DNA of 64,000 nt, taken from NCBI RefSeq assembly GCF_008831075.1, contig NZ_WBJX01000006.1:62001-126000 (forward strand), given 5' to 3'. A program made the translations under genes and the position numbers. The number at the start of each line of letters is the position of its first letter. Within the stretch, counting starts at the first letter, position 1. Positions 50,101-57,798 of this stretch are shown here, piece after piece. Source of the stretch: Pseudoclavibacter terrae. GTDB lineage: Bacteria > Actinomycetota > Actinomycetes > Actinomycetales > Microbacteriaceae. Under the pieces are notes generated by a model. It was given only the letters and a program-made list of their open reading frames with translations, had not been told where the DNA came from and made no database searches.

Positions 50101-52590
50101 GAGCGGCGCCACCGCTGGCACGTCGTCGTCCTGTCTCCGGCGCAGCGCCACGACGCTGATCGTGGCGACGAGCAGGGCGCCGAGGGCGGCTGCTGCGAAC
50201 CAGAGCGCGCCGAGGGGAGAGGCGGATGCGGTCAGCAGCGCGTCCGCCTCGGCGCGATGCGCCGCCGCCCGCACGATGGCGAGCAGGACAAACGAGACCA
50301 CGAGCGTCGGGATGGCCGCCGAGTAGGCGAGCAGCGTGCGCTCGGCTGCTGCGAGCCACGGTCTGGGAAGGAGAAGCGCTGCGGTAAGCAGCAGCGCGAT
50401 GCCGAGGTACGCGCACGTGACGGCGAGGTTCGTGCCGAGCACGCCGGACGAACTCCAGGCATCTCGTGTGAAGGCCACGAGCAGCGGGGCTGCGAGGAGT
50501 TGCACTGCGGTGAGCGCGGTGAGTACCGGTCGGAGTGCCGACGGGTTCGTCGGCGCGGAGAAGCGCAGGCAGAACGTGAGGGCGGCGGCGGTGAGGAGGG
50601 CGATGGTCTCGAACGGGGCTGCCGCGAGCGCAGGCAGGAGCGAGGCGAGGATGCCAGCTCCGGCGATGTACCGCAGGGTGACCAGCAGCTCGACTCGGCG
50701 TGGGTCTTCGTGCGGAGCGGCTGACAGGTTCCGTGCAAGCAGCACGGCACCGACGGCGGCCCCGGCGCCGATCGCCAGGTTCGCGATCGTGACACTGAAG
50801 GGTCCAGGGGTGCTGGCGGCTGCGCACAGCGCGAGGAAGGCCACGGCCGCGGCGAGCGCAGCCGTGAGGCGCTGGAGTCGCCGGGGGACGAGCAGCAGCA
50901 GGCCCGCCGCGAGAGCGAGCCCGACCGCGCCGCTCGCGATCGCCCACCAGGTCCCGCCTTGCGCGCCCGCGAATGCTTCTGCCATGCCGGCCTGGTCGGC
51001 ACGGACGAACGCCAGGAGGGCGCGCAGGGGGAGCACGGTGAGTGCGAGCGAGAGGACCGGGACGACGGCTGCACCGACGGTCGTCCAGCTCCAGGCGGTG
51101 ACCGCGATCTGCACGGACGAAGCCGTCGGCTGGGCGGAGTTGGCCAGCCGAGCTCTGAGGACCTGCCCCGCGGCGAGCGCGACCGGGATGAGCGCCAGTG
51201 AGAGCGCCAGCCTCACGGAGCCGGTGAAGCTCAGGGGCACCGCGCCGAGGGCGAGCGCCGAGAGCACTCCGAATGCGACGAGGAGGGTGCGACCGCCGAG
51301 CGCACCGCGCTCGCGGCTGACGAGCCAGGCGAGGAGAGCGGCGGATGCGGCCGCGATGACGAACAGGACTGCGTAGCCGAGCCATGGGTCGTTGCCCGTC
51401 GCCGCGGCCGCACCGGAGAGTACACCGGCGGCGAGCGCGACGGCGCCGGTCACGGACAGGATCCAGCGCTCGAGCGAGCGCGGTGCTGCCGTGCTGAAGG
51501 CGTCGGCGTCGGGCGAGGGCGGCCCTGCCGCGGCCGGTGGTGACTGCCTGATCCGCAGGAGCACGTGGAGGGCGGAGGCGGCGCCCGCGAGGACCAGCGC
51601 GAGCACGAGTCGCTGGACGGGGGAGAGCAGTGCGGAGGTGGCGCCGGCCACGGTGAGCGCGATCGCCGGTAGCACGGTGAGGCTCGCCGCGATGCCGGGG
51701 GCTCGCAGATGTGCGAGGCGATGCCACGTCTCGAAGGCGGCCGTCGCGACGAGGAGCCCGACACCCCAGTACAGCGTTCCAGGGGCACGGTCGGCGCCGA
51801 AGAGCCCCGTCGCCTGCACTGCCCAGACGTCGAGGACCACGAGGACGATGCCGAGCGCGGCGATGCCCTCGGCAGTCGCCGAGAGCTTGCGCCGCTTCAG
51901 GATGCTGGCGGTTGCGACGACCGCCAAGGTCACTCCTGCGGTGATGGCGGCCTTGACCTCGACGCCGAAGACGACCCAGGCGAAGGTGAGGAAGACGACC
52001 GCGGCGATGCTGAGGAGCCCGATGCCGAGCACCAGCAGCAGGAGCTGCACGCTGGAGCGTCGTGGGCGCTGCGGTTGGGTGGGCTGCATCGAAGGCGGGT
52101 GCTGCGCCGGTGGCAGCTGGTCCGCAACCGGAACGCGGGGCGGCGCGGAGCGCACGATCGGGGACGGCTCTGGCGCGGCGGTCGCTGCCGCCCCGAGGTG
52201 CCCCGCAGCGCCTCCGAGGAGCCGTGCGTGATCGGCCGCGAGCACCGCATCGCTCGCCTGAGCTCGCCCCTGCCGCTCGCTCTCGAGGCGACGCTGCTCG
52301 GCTCGTGCCTGCTGCGCGTGCGCTTCGGCCGCGGCCCTGGCCCGCGCCTGCTCGCCGGCCGCGACGATGAACTCTCCGCGCGCGAGCAGGGGCTCGCGCG
52401 CTTGCTCACCGAGGTCGAGCAGGTGGCCGATGACGGCCGGATCGCGGGTGAACCCGCAGCTCGGGCAGGAGGCGCCTGGAGCCCCGTACGTCTCGAAGCA
52501 CGACGGGCACTTGCTCGGGTCGGTCAGATCGCCGAGCGTCTTCGGGAACCGTGGCCTCTGGGCTGGTCTGCCCGCTCCTGCGTCAGTCAC
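47158..52590 (-). CDS. giant polytopic membrane protein with zinc-ribbon N-terminus (SCO7613-like)
   Basis: An 1810-residue protein. Near the N-terminus a zinc ribbon C28-x2-C31-x10-C42-x2-C45 (KCPSCFETYGAPGASCPSC) is followed by an Ala/Gln/Arg-rich coiled-coil-like segment (~residues 70-115) and a Pro-rich linker. From about residue 180 to the end it is an almost unbroken array of several dozen hydrophobic helices rich in Ala, Leu, Val. The layout (ribbon, linker, giant array) matches SCO7613-type membrane proteins of actinobacteria, whose role is unknown. The GTG at 52590 has GGGGGA upstream. No enzyme motif is visible in the array. Confidence 0.85.
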   Translation of the reverse strand: MTDAGAGRPAQRPRFPKTLGDLTDPSKCPSCFETYGAPGASCPSCGFTRDPAVIGHLLDLGEQAREPLLARGEFIVAAGEQARARAAAEAHAQQARAEQRRLESERQGRAQASDAVLAADHARLLGGAAGHLGAAATAAPEPSPIVRSAPPRVPVADQLPPAQHPPSMQPTQPQRPRRSSVQLLLLVLGIGLLSIAAVVFLTFAWVVFGVEVKAAITAGVTLAVVATASILKRRKLSATAEGIAALGIVLVVLDVWAVQATGLFGADRAPGTLYWGVGLLVATAAFETWHRLAHLRAPGIAASLTVLPAIALTVAGATSALLSPVQRLVLALVLAGAASALHVLLRIRQSPPAAAGPPSPDADAFSTAAPRSLERWILSVTGAVALAAGVLSGAAAATGNDPWLGYAVLFVIAAASAALLAWLVSRERGALGGRTLLVAFGVLSALALGAVPLSFTGSVRLALSLALIPVALAAGQVLRARLANSAQPTASSVQIAVTAWSWTTVGAAVVPVLSLALTVLPLRALLAFVRADQAGMAEAFAGAQGGTWWAIASGAVGLALAAGLLLLVPRRLQRLTAALAAAVAFLALCAAASTPGPFSVTIANLAIGAGAAVGAVLLARNLSAAPHEDPRRVELLVTLRYIAGAGILASLLPALAAAPFETIALLTAAALTFCLRFSAPTNPSALRPVLTALTAVQLLAAPLLVAFTRDAWSSSGVLGTNLAVTCAYLGIALLLTAALLLPRPWLAAAERTLLAYSAAIPTLVVSFVLLAIVRAAAHRAEADALLTASASPLGALWFAAAALGALLVATISVVALRRRQDDDVPAVAPLLPAMVTALWATSGALAATILVASHLPAVAASLGVVASLLVAGGTLVARLRGAPASRVLPAELAVAAVAVGALASTRAFTGAFGQPAGEQYFAVTIAIAAAVPVLLAISPSGLFRARGRAFLAWIGVGLLTAAWYVFAVGTPSVDTPERFHFPAGIPLIAAALLLWWFGRARGSHEPARAAACVLAGGLALSALVPALASSGTTASTLAYVLGGAAIALAVAAAASTLDVPAHARPLLISLSAVSAGIGVLSALSHLATELRGEVNRHGLLTGLLPGAEALIWLTACVLLVSGVAWLLLRPVWSADTAGSKRKLLLALVAPLSGAVVVALLLTTRFDGRLLLLGLALLAGLLAAGLPNRLITGVGRASIAVVGFLALASQGFAVAIWEPAEAASLWAQQHAAITSLLIGVIATAAVILVRTLAETRLLTRLASYATGVLGSWMLIHHAQLVGFESATPVQLAATAGVVGALSALLGVLLSPQGTRRGDGIALRALGLGTALLGTVLAPSAAAASRTSGFEDWTPLPLAAALVAVTAVVASMHLGARSPYALLRYLGVPVLALAWVWEVLANWDGASFFVAFGGAFLVFLAAGIATARLSSPADGARTSSVESLLWLAAAPGIWLSAGAVAAVSQPRDDDAMRILSLTTPELALAMLTLALVVVCAVVPVAAWMRASVNALGVGSAIAAAVLGPALVLAAEGPLTPITLPLWGVLPAGLVLLFASALWRRQQQLENPRLAALSATVLVPVAIVALVLSALPSILRGAVENTQQLALTWVVALCGLALLALLRPQLLPSLAPAQPTPAGQAPLRLPVLAFAAAGVVATAGTLGTQFPIPWLELATAPLGATLLAGGLFFLAKRPTLRSWPALSPGLVLLLVPSYLAQFADPAPWRLIALGLLAVGSTVWGATRRLQAPLVVGAAITVLHAVTAFRQQLAVVADVIPWWVWLALAGTVLVVIATTYEARLRDAKRAAASISSLR

Positions 52591-52725
52591 TCTGCGTATC
52601 CCCCTGGGTTGTCTGGCCGTCAGCCTAGCGAGCGTGCCGCTGGAATGCCGGTTTCAGACAGGGGTGGGGGAGGAGGGCCCGCAGAGAGGCAGGCTCTGGT
52701 TGCCGAGAATGGAGGGGTGCGCCGG

Positions 52726-53388
52726 TCAGGCGCTGACGAGCGGGAGGCGCTTGCGCCAGTTGCTGATCGAGACCGAGATGCGGCTCGACGGTTCCTCGTC
52801 CCAGTCCACCGCGAGTCCGTTGCTGCGCATCGTGGTGGTGATCAGGCGACCGAGCTGACGTTCGGCGTCCGCACGCTCGTCGGCCGTCCCCGCGTCGTGC
52901 GAGGCGAAGAGACCGAATGCGAGGAGGAGCTGCGCGTCGTCGCCGGCGAGCCGCTCCGCATCCTGCTGGTGGAAGAAGACGTACCCGCTCTGGGCATCCG
53001 CGTCCTTCTCGCCTTCGATCTCGGTGCGTCCGCAGTTCTGGCAGCAGGCGAAGTTCATGCGGGCGACGACACCGGCCTGCTCCAGGTCGGCGAACGCGGC
53101 ACGCAGCTTCTCGTAGTCGCCCTCGCTGGACCAGTCGCGCTGGCAGTCGGCGAGGTCATCCCAGGTCGCGGTGACGATCCGCTCGATCTCGTCGGCACGA
53201 ACGGGCAGCGCTTCATCCTCAGCGAATGAGCCCGCCGTCTCGAGGGCCTCGTCAAGCGACACGAAGCCGGGACGGATGAGCTCGACGGTCTTGGCGCGGA
53301 GGGTTTCCCGAGGGTTGTGAACGCCGTGCGGCTGGTGCTCGGCCTGGGGTGTGGTCGAGGCTGGGCGGAGGTACTTGAACAGATCCAC
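52726..53388 (-). CDS. DUF6891-like protein (220 aa)
   Basis: A soluble protein of unknown function with RAAFADLEQAGVVARMNFACCQNCGRTEI, a Cys-Cys-x2-Cys cluster, then SGYVFFHQQDAERL and a C-terminal WDEEPSSRISVSISNWRKRLP strand. The ACCQxCG pattern and the VFFHQQD phrase are typical of the DUF6891 group. The GTG start at 53388 is 7 nt after TAGAGT (53396-53401) and lacks a Shine-Dalgarno. No functional partner is obvious nearby. Confidence 0.8.
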   Translation of the reverse strand: MDLFKYLRPASTTPQAEHQPHGVHNPRETLRAKTVELIRPGFVSLDEALETAGSFAEDEALPVRADEIERIVTATWDDLADCQRDWSSEGDYEKLRAAFADLEQAGVVARMNFACCQNCGRTEIEGEKDADAQSGYVFFHQQDAERLAGDDAQLLLAFGLFASHDAGTADERADAERQLGRLITTTMRSNGLAVDWDEEPSSRISVSISNWRKRLPLVSA

Positions 53389-53395
53389 GGCGGAG

Positions 53396-53401
53396 ACTCT
53401 A
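53396..53401 (-). promoter_or_regulatory. -10 element (TAGAGT), leaderless DUF6891-like gene
   Basis: TAGAGT on the reverse strand ends 7 nt before the GTG at 53388. Confidence 0.5.
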
Positions 53402-53498
53402 CGTCTCCGGGACGGGTACGTCCAACCGTGAGCAGTTCAGGGTCCCCTTCATGCCGGTTCGACTTCCGCATGCAGCCGTTGAGGCGGAGACTTACGGC

Positions 53499-53948
53499 AT
53501 GACTGACTGGAATGTGCGACCTGTGACGTCCGCTGACGAGCCCCAGTGGCGCGAGCTCTATCGGGGCTACCGTGAGTTCTACGGGGTGCCGCAAGACGAG
53601 TCGAAGCTGGATGTGGTCTGGTCCTGGCTCGGTGACGAGGCGCACGAGACGCATGGCTTCGTCGCCGTCGACGAGCAGGGGCGCTTGGGTGGGCTCGCAC
53701 ACGTGCGCCGCTTCGCGCGTCCGTTGTCTGCGACGACGGGGCTCTACCTCGATGACCTCTTCACCTCGACGGAGGTTCGCGGAGGCGGCGCCGGGAAGGC
53801 GCTGCTGCTGCACCTCGGCGACTACGCGCGCGACTCCGGCCTCAGCGTCGTGCGCTGGATCACCGCCGAGGACAACACCACCGCGCGGCGCCTCTACGAC
53901 GCCGTCGCGACGCAGACGTCGTGGGTCACCTACGACATCGTCTCCTGA
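53499..53948 (+). CDS. GNAT-family N-acetyltransferase
   Basis: A 149-residue single GNAT domain. The acetyl-CoA pyrophosphate-binding loop is EVRGGGAGKALLLHL (R-G-G-G-A-G), with the preceding strand LYLDDLFTSTEV and the later VRWITAEDNTTARRLYDAVATQTSWVTYDI typical of the fold. N-terminal NVRPVTSADEPQWRELYRGYREFYGV starts the domain. Substrate unknown. ATG 53499 gives the domain start; an in-frame ATG at 53451 would add 16 residues. Confidence 0.9.
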   Translation: MTDWNVRPVTSADEPQWRELYRGYREFYGVPQDESKLDVVWSWLGDEAHETHGFVAVDEQGRLGGLAHVRRFARPLSATTGLYLDDLFTSTEVRGGGAGKALLLHLGDYARDSGLSVVRWITAEDNTTARRLYDAVATQTSWVTYDIVS

Positions 53949-54051
53949 TCATCGGGTCAGGAGCGACTGCCTCTGTCGGCTTTCACCGATTCGCGAGACA
54001 CTGTGCCAGATCGGGCTCGAGCTCGACGCTTCGACGAGGAAGGCCACCCCG

Positions 54052-55476
54052 ATGCCGACACACCTCAGCCGCCTGCAGCGTGACCGCGCGCCGCGCCCGA
54101 GCCGTGACGAGCTCTACGCGGCCGGCAAGGCGCTCCGCAAGACGCAACCGCATGTGGAGCACGCCATCTTCGTCGCGGGAGAGCGCGACCCGAGGGCGAT
54201 CCTGGCCGAGCAGAACGCGGCGAGGCTGCCCGAGCTCGTGCCGCTTCGCATGGGGCGGATGCTCGACAGCGCCTTCACCTTCTATCGGGGCACGGCCGCC
54301 ATCATGGCCCACGACCTCGCGCAGGGCGCCACCACGGGCATCCAGGTGGTCGCGTGCGGTGACGCCCACCTGAGCAACTTCGGGCTCTTCGCGTCGCCGC
54401 AGCGCACGCTCGTGTTCGACCTCAACGACTTCGACGAAGCGGCGTCAGCGCCGTGGGAATGGGATCTGAAGCGGCTCGTCGCGAGCGTCGTCATCGGCGC
54501 CCGCGACCTCGGGCTGACCGAGGAGAAGACGAGGAAGGCGGCGCGCAAGGCCGCCGCCGCCTACCGGGAGGGGATGCGCGAGATGGTCGGCCACTCCGCC
54601 CTCGACCGGTACTACCTGCGGCTCGACACGGATGTGGCGCACCCGTCGTTCCGCACGGAGGCGCAGGATGTTCTCGCGAAGGCGACGAAGAGCGCGAGGA
54701 AGCGCACGTCCCAGAAGTTCGTCGACAAGCTCACCGAGCGAGCGGCCGACGGAACGCGGCTCATCGTGGAGAACCCGCCCGTGATGACGCACGTCCCGCC
54801 GGAGTCGGAGGCGCGCGTCGAGGAGCTCTTCGAGCAGTACCGCGCCACGGTGAGCACCGACGTGGCGTTCCTGCTCGGCAGCTTCACGCTCACGGACGTC
54901 GCCCGCAGAGCCGTCGGCGTCGGTAGCGTCGGCACGCGGTGCTTCATCCTGATCTTGACCGGGCCCGCGGGTGAGGCGCTGGTGCTGCAGGTGAAGGAGG
55001 CGCCCGCGTCGGTGCTCGAGACCTACGGCGACGTCGACCCGCGGCGCCTCCTGCAGGCGCGGACGCGCGCCGAGTACGACGAGCTCGGCGAGGGGTACCG
55101 GGTCGTGAGCTGCCAGCGCATCCTGCAGGCCGTCTCCGACCCCTTCCTCGGCTACCTCCGCTTCGCGGGCGAGGACGGGATCGAGCGCGACTTCTACGTG
55201 CGGCAGTTCAGGGACATGAAGGGCTCGGTCGAGCTCGAGCAGCTGACCCCTTCGGAGTTCTCGAAGTATGGCGAGGCCTGCGGAACGCTGCTGGCCCGCG
55301 CGCACGCGCAGAGCCCGATCGCCCCCATGATCGCCGGCTACCTCGGCAAGAGCGGGTCGTTCGACGGCGCGATCGCGGAGTGGGCCATCGGCTACGCCGA
55401 GCAGTCCGCCCTGGACTACGCCGAGCTCCTCGCGGCCCGGGACCGTGGCGACTTCGAGGCCGTCTCCGACCGCTAG
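54052..55476 (+). CDS. DUF2252 family protein
   Basis: A 474-residue protein of the DUF2252 family, common in actinobacteria. Hallmarks are PLRMGRMLDSAFTFYRGTAAIMAHDLA, VVACGDAHLSNFGLFASPQRTLVFDLNDFDEAASAPWEWDLKRLVAS and VGSVGTRCFILILTG...LQVKEA. The GDAHLSNFG and DFDE motifs are kinase/phosphotransferase-like (catalytic HxxN and metal-binding DFD), suggesting an atypical kinase fold. No substrate is known. GAGGAAGG lies before the ATG. Confidence 0.92.
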   Translation: MPTHLSRLQRDRAPRPSRDELYAAGKALRKTQPHVEHAIFVAGERDPRAILAEQNAARLPELVPLRMGRMLDSAFTFYRGTAAIMAHDLAQGATTGIQVVACGDAHLSNFGLFASPQRTLVFDLNDFDEAASAPWEWDLKRLVASVVIGARDLGLTEEKTRKAARKAAAAYREGMREMVGHSALDRYYLRLDTDVAHPSFRTEAQDVLAKATKSARKRTSQKFVDKLTERAADGTRLIVENPPVMTHVPPESEARVEELFEQYRATVSTDVAFLLGSFTLTDVARRAVGVGSVGTRCFILILTGPAGEALVLQVKEAPASVLETYGDVDPRRLLQARTRAEYDELGEGYRVVSCQRILQAVSDPFLGYLRFAGEDGIERDFYVRQFRDMKGSVELEQLTPSEFSKYGEACGTLLARAHAQSPIAPMIAGYLGKSGSFDGAIAEWAIGYAEQSALDYAELLAARDRGDFEAVSDR

Positions 55477-55504
55477 CGTCCCCCGCATGCCGTGGGCTTG
55501 CTGG

Positions 55505-55588
55505 CCTCGCGGACCGCAGACCTGGGCCTCTTCCATCCGCGATCTGAGATTCGGGTGGAGAAAGCCCAGGTCTGCGACGGAGCGAGGT
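55505..55588. terminator. long inverted repeat between convergent DUF2252 and MurE-like genes
   Basis: CGCAGACCTGGGC (55515-55527) pairs perfectly with GCCCAGGTCTGCG (55564-55576), and imperfect pairing extends on both sides to about 35 bp per arm. The right arm reaches the stop codon of the reverse-strand gene. Confidence 0.75.
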
Positions 55589-57216
55589 CAGGAAGCGCGC
55601 CGCTCCCGGGTGCTGTCCATCGCATCCGGCGACCCCAACGTGGACGGTGCCTGCTCCGCGAGCCAGCCGTGCTCGCGGAGAGCGGCGACCGCCGCCTCTC
55701 GGGCCGAGTACGGCACGATGCGGCCGTCGACCTCGACATCAGCGCGGTGTCCGTGACCGCCGATGAAGATGAGGTCGCCGACCTCCGCCATCGCGACGGC
55801 GTGGCCGATGCCGGTCGCCGAGTCGGCGATCTCGTACAGTTCCCGCTCGGGGAACTCCGCGCGGATCGTCTCGACGAGCGTGCGGCGGATGCCGTCCGGG
55901 TCTTCCGTGCGCGGGTTGTAGTCCGTGACGATGACGACGTCCGATTCCTCGCTCGCGGCGCGGGCCATCTCGGGCCGCTTGCCCTTGTCGCGGTCGCCGT
56001 CCGCGCCGAAGATCATGAAGAGCCGGCCGGGGGTGAAGGGGCGGAGCGCGTGCAGCACCGCGCGGAACGACGCCGCCGTGTGGCCGTAGTCGACGTAGAC
56101 GCGCAGCTCGGAGTCACCCGACACGAGGTCGAGGCGGCCGGGGACAACCGGGTGGAGGCCGTCGGTCGCGGCAAGCGCTTCGCGGATCTCGTCGAGGGAG
56201 GCGAGTCCGGCGCCGATGACGGCGACGACCGCAAGCGACAGGTCGAGCGCCGTGAAGGCACCGGGCAGGCCGATGCTGGAGGTGAGCTCCTCACCGTTCG
56301 GCCCGCGAAGGGTGAAGTCGGTGCGCTCGAGGCCCTCGGTGTCGATGTGGAGCAGCCAGTCAGCGATGTCCGCGCCCTCCGCCGTGTCCCGAGCGACCGT
56401 GACGACGGGGATCTGCGCCTCGCGGGCCGCGCGGCGACCCCACTCGTCCTCGATCGCGATGACGCCGCGCTTGGCGTGCCTGGGGGTGAAGAGCGTGAGC
56501 TTCGAGGCGAAGTAGTTCTCGAGCGTGCCATAGACGTCGAGGTGGTCCTGCGAGAGGTTCGTGAAGATCGCGCTCTCGAAGGGCAGGCCGTCGACGCGGG
56601 CACCGTCGAGCCCGTGCGAGGAGACCTCGATCGCCGCCGCCTGCACGCCGTCCTCGGTCATGCGGGCGACGAGGCCGTGCAGGTAGTCCGACTCTGGGGT
56701 CGTGAGGCGGCCGGAGAGGCGGGTCTCGAGTCGCGCATCGCCGACGATGCGCTCGACGGTTCCGGAGAGGCCCGCCTTGAGGCCGAGCGAGAGGAAGAGC
56801 GCGTGCAGCAGGTAGCTGGTCGTCGTCTTGCCGTTGGTGCCGGTCACGGCGAAGAGCGGGGGAGCCGTGATGTCGGTTCCGAAGACCGTCGCGGCGGCGA
56901 TGCTCATCACCGCGCGCGGGTTCTCGACGACGATGGCCGGGAGCTCGTGCTCGGCCGCCAGCGCGGCCCCGGCAGCGTCGGACAGGACGGCGACGGCCCC
57001 GGCACGCACGACGGCGGGCAGGAACTCGGCGCCGTGTCGTTGCGCGCCCGGAATGGCGACGTAGAGGTCGCCGGGGCGGACGCGGCGGGAGTCGCTGGAC
57101 ACGCCGGTGACCTGGACGTGCGCGCCCGCGGCGGAGACCGACCCACCGGTCGCGTCAGCGACCGCGGCGAGCGGAACGGAATGCGGGCTGTTGGGGCGTG
57201 CCAGGTCTGACTGCAA
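55588..57216 (-). CDS. divergent MurE-like UDP-MurNAc-tripeptide synthetase
   Basis: A 542-residue Mur ligase. The N-terminal UDP-binding domain has TGVSSDSRRVRPGDLYVAIPG; the ATP domain has FAVTGTNGKTTTSYLLHALF, LTTPESDYLHGLVARM, AAIEVSSHGL and NLSQDHLDVYGTLENYFASK; the C-terminal domain has VYVDYGHTAASFRAVLHAL, FGADGDRDKGKRPEMARAA and VTDYNPRTEDP. The usual diamino-acid motif DNPR reads YNPR and the usual GKGHE reads GGHGHR. It stands outside any cell-wall cluster. The start is TTG at 57216 with GAGGAA 7-10 nt upstream. It may add a non-meso-DAP residue or be a non-canonical paralogue. Confidence 0.87.
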   Translation of the reverse strand: MQSDLARPNSPHSVPLAAVADATGGSVSAAGAHVQVTGVSSDSRRVRPGDLYVAIPGAQRHGAEFLPAVVRAGAVAVLSDAAGAALAAEHELPAIVVENPRAVMSIAAATVFGTDITAPPLFAVTGTNGKTTTSYLLHALFLSLGLKAGLSGTVERIVGDARLETRLSGRLTTPESDYLHGLVARMTEDGVQAAAIEVSSHGLDGARVDGLPFESAIFTNLSQDHLDVYGTLENYFASKLTLFTPRHAKRGVIAIEDEWGRRAAREAQIPVVTVARDTAEGADIADWLLHIDTEGLERTDFTLRGPNGEELTSSIGLPGAFTALDLSLAVVAVIGAGLASLDEIREALAATDGLHPVVPGRLDLVSGDSELRVYVDYGHTAASFRAVLHALRPFTPGRLFMIFGADGDRDKGKRPEMARAASEESDVVIVTDYNPRTEDPDGIRRTLVETIRAEFPERELYEIADSATGIGHAVAMAEVGDLIFIGGHGHRADVEVDGRIVPYSAREAAVAALREHGWLAEQAPSTLGSPDAMDSTRERRAS

Positions 57217-57403
57217 TGGTGTTCCTCTCGGAGAGCGCTGGGGCGCCGCGGATGGCCTTCACTGCAACGCCCCGGCCGCCGCCGGTGCGACGAAGCCTCA
57301 TCACGCCGACGTGCAGATAACAGGAAGATAACGACGCTCCATATGCGGACCACCCGGCATACATGTGAGGCGTCTATGAACGGCGCATGAGGGAACGCGA
57401 AAA

Positions 57404-57421
57404 GCCCCCTCGAGAGGGGGC
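57404..57421 (-). terminator. Rho-independent terminator after tRNA-Pro
   Basis: GCCCCCTC (57404-57411) pairs with GAGGGGGC (57414-57421). Read on the reverse strand, it is followed by TTTTC, a classical intrinsic terminator for the tRNA. Confidence 0.9.
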
Positions 57422-57433
57422 CAAAGCGGGGTC

Positions 57434-57510
57434 TGGTCGGGGTGACAGGATTCGAACCTGCGACTTCCCGCTCCCAAAGCGGGCGCTCTACCAAGCTGAG
57501 CTACACCCCG
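57434..57510 (-). tRNA. tRNA-Pro (TGG)
   Basis: On the reverse strand: acceptor CGGGGTG/CACCCCG, D-arm AGCTCAGCTTGGTAGAGC, anticodon stem-loop CCCGC-TTTGGGA-GCGGG (anticodon TGG), T-arm GCAGGTTCGAATCCTGT. CCA is encoded (57434-57436). Confidence 0.97.
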
Positions 57511-57606
57511 GTGCCGATCGCTCGGCGAACCGCAGGTAATGCTACCGGACGCACAGGGCGTCGGAGACCACTCTCGCGGACGGCGACGCGCGGGTCGCAG
57601 TGCGAG

Positions 57607-57636
57607 TTCACGGACCGCCCGAAGATGCGGTAGCAT
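57607..57636 (+). promoter_or_regulatory. promoter of tRNA-Gly
   Basis: TAGCAT at 57631-57636 (-10) lies 17 nt before the tRNA; TTCACG at 57607-57612 is an 18-nt-spaced -35 candidate. Confidence 0.5.
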
Positions 57637-57653
57637 TCTCTTCGTCCCGATTC

Positions 57654-57724
57654 GGGGCTGTAGCTTAGTGGTAAAGCCTCTGTCTTCCAAACAGATGATG
57701 CGAGTTCGATTCTCGTCAGCCCCT
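57654..57724 (+). tRNA. tRNA-Gly (TCC)
   Basis: Acceptor GGGGCTG pairs with CAGCCCC; D-arm AGCTTAGTGGTAAAGC; anticodon stem-loop TCTGT-CTTCCAA-ACAGA (anticodon TCC); T-arm CGAGTTCGATTCTCG. CCA is not encoded. Confidence 0.97.
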
Positions 57725-57733
57725 CGACATGAG

Positions 57734-57765
57734 ATCCCGGTCAGCCCGCGCAGGGCGGCCGGGAT
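57734..57765 (+). terminator. terminator after tRNA-Gly
   Basis: ATCCCGG (57734-57740) pairs with CCGGGAT (57759-57765), enclosing a second GCCC/GGGC pair, and is followed by TTTTCT. Confidence 0.75.
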
Positions 57766-57798
57766 TTTCTCGTCCGTGCACGCAGCCTCCCGGGCGAC

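Noticed and set aside
48478-50724. 748-aa + strand frame inside the giant membrane protein
   Set aside because: Low-complexity Arg/Glu/Gly translation; antisense of Leu/Ala-rich membrane helices.
57217-57403. Gap between the MurE-like gene and tRNA-Pro terminator searched for a gene
   Set aside because: No supported coding frame or RNA structure; it should hold the promoter of the reverse-strand MurE-like gene.
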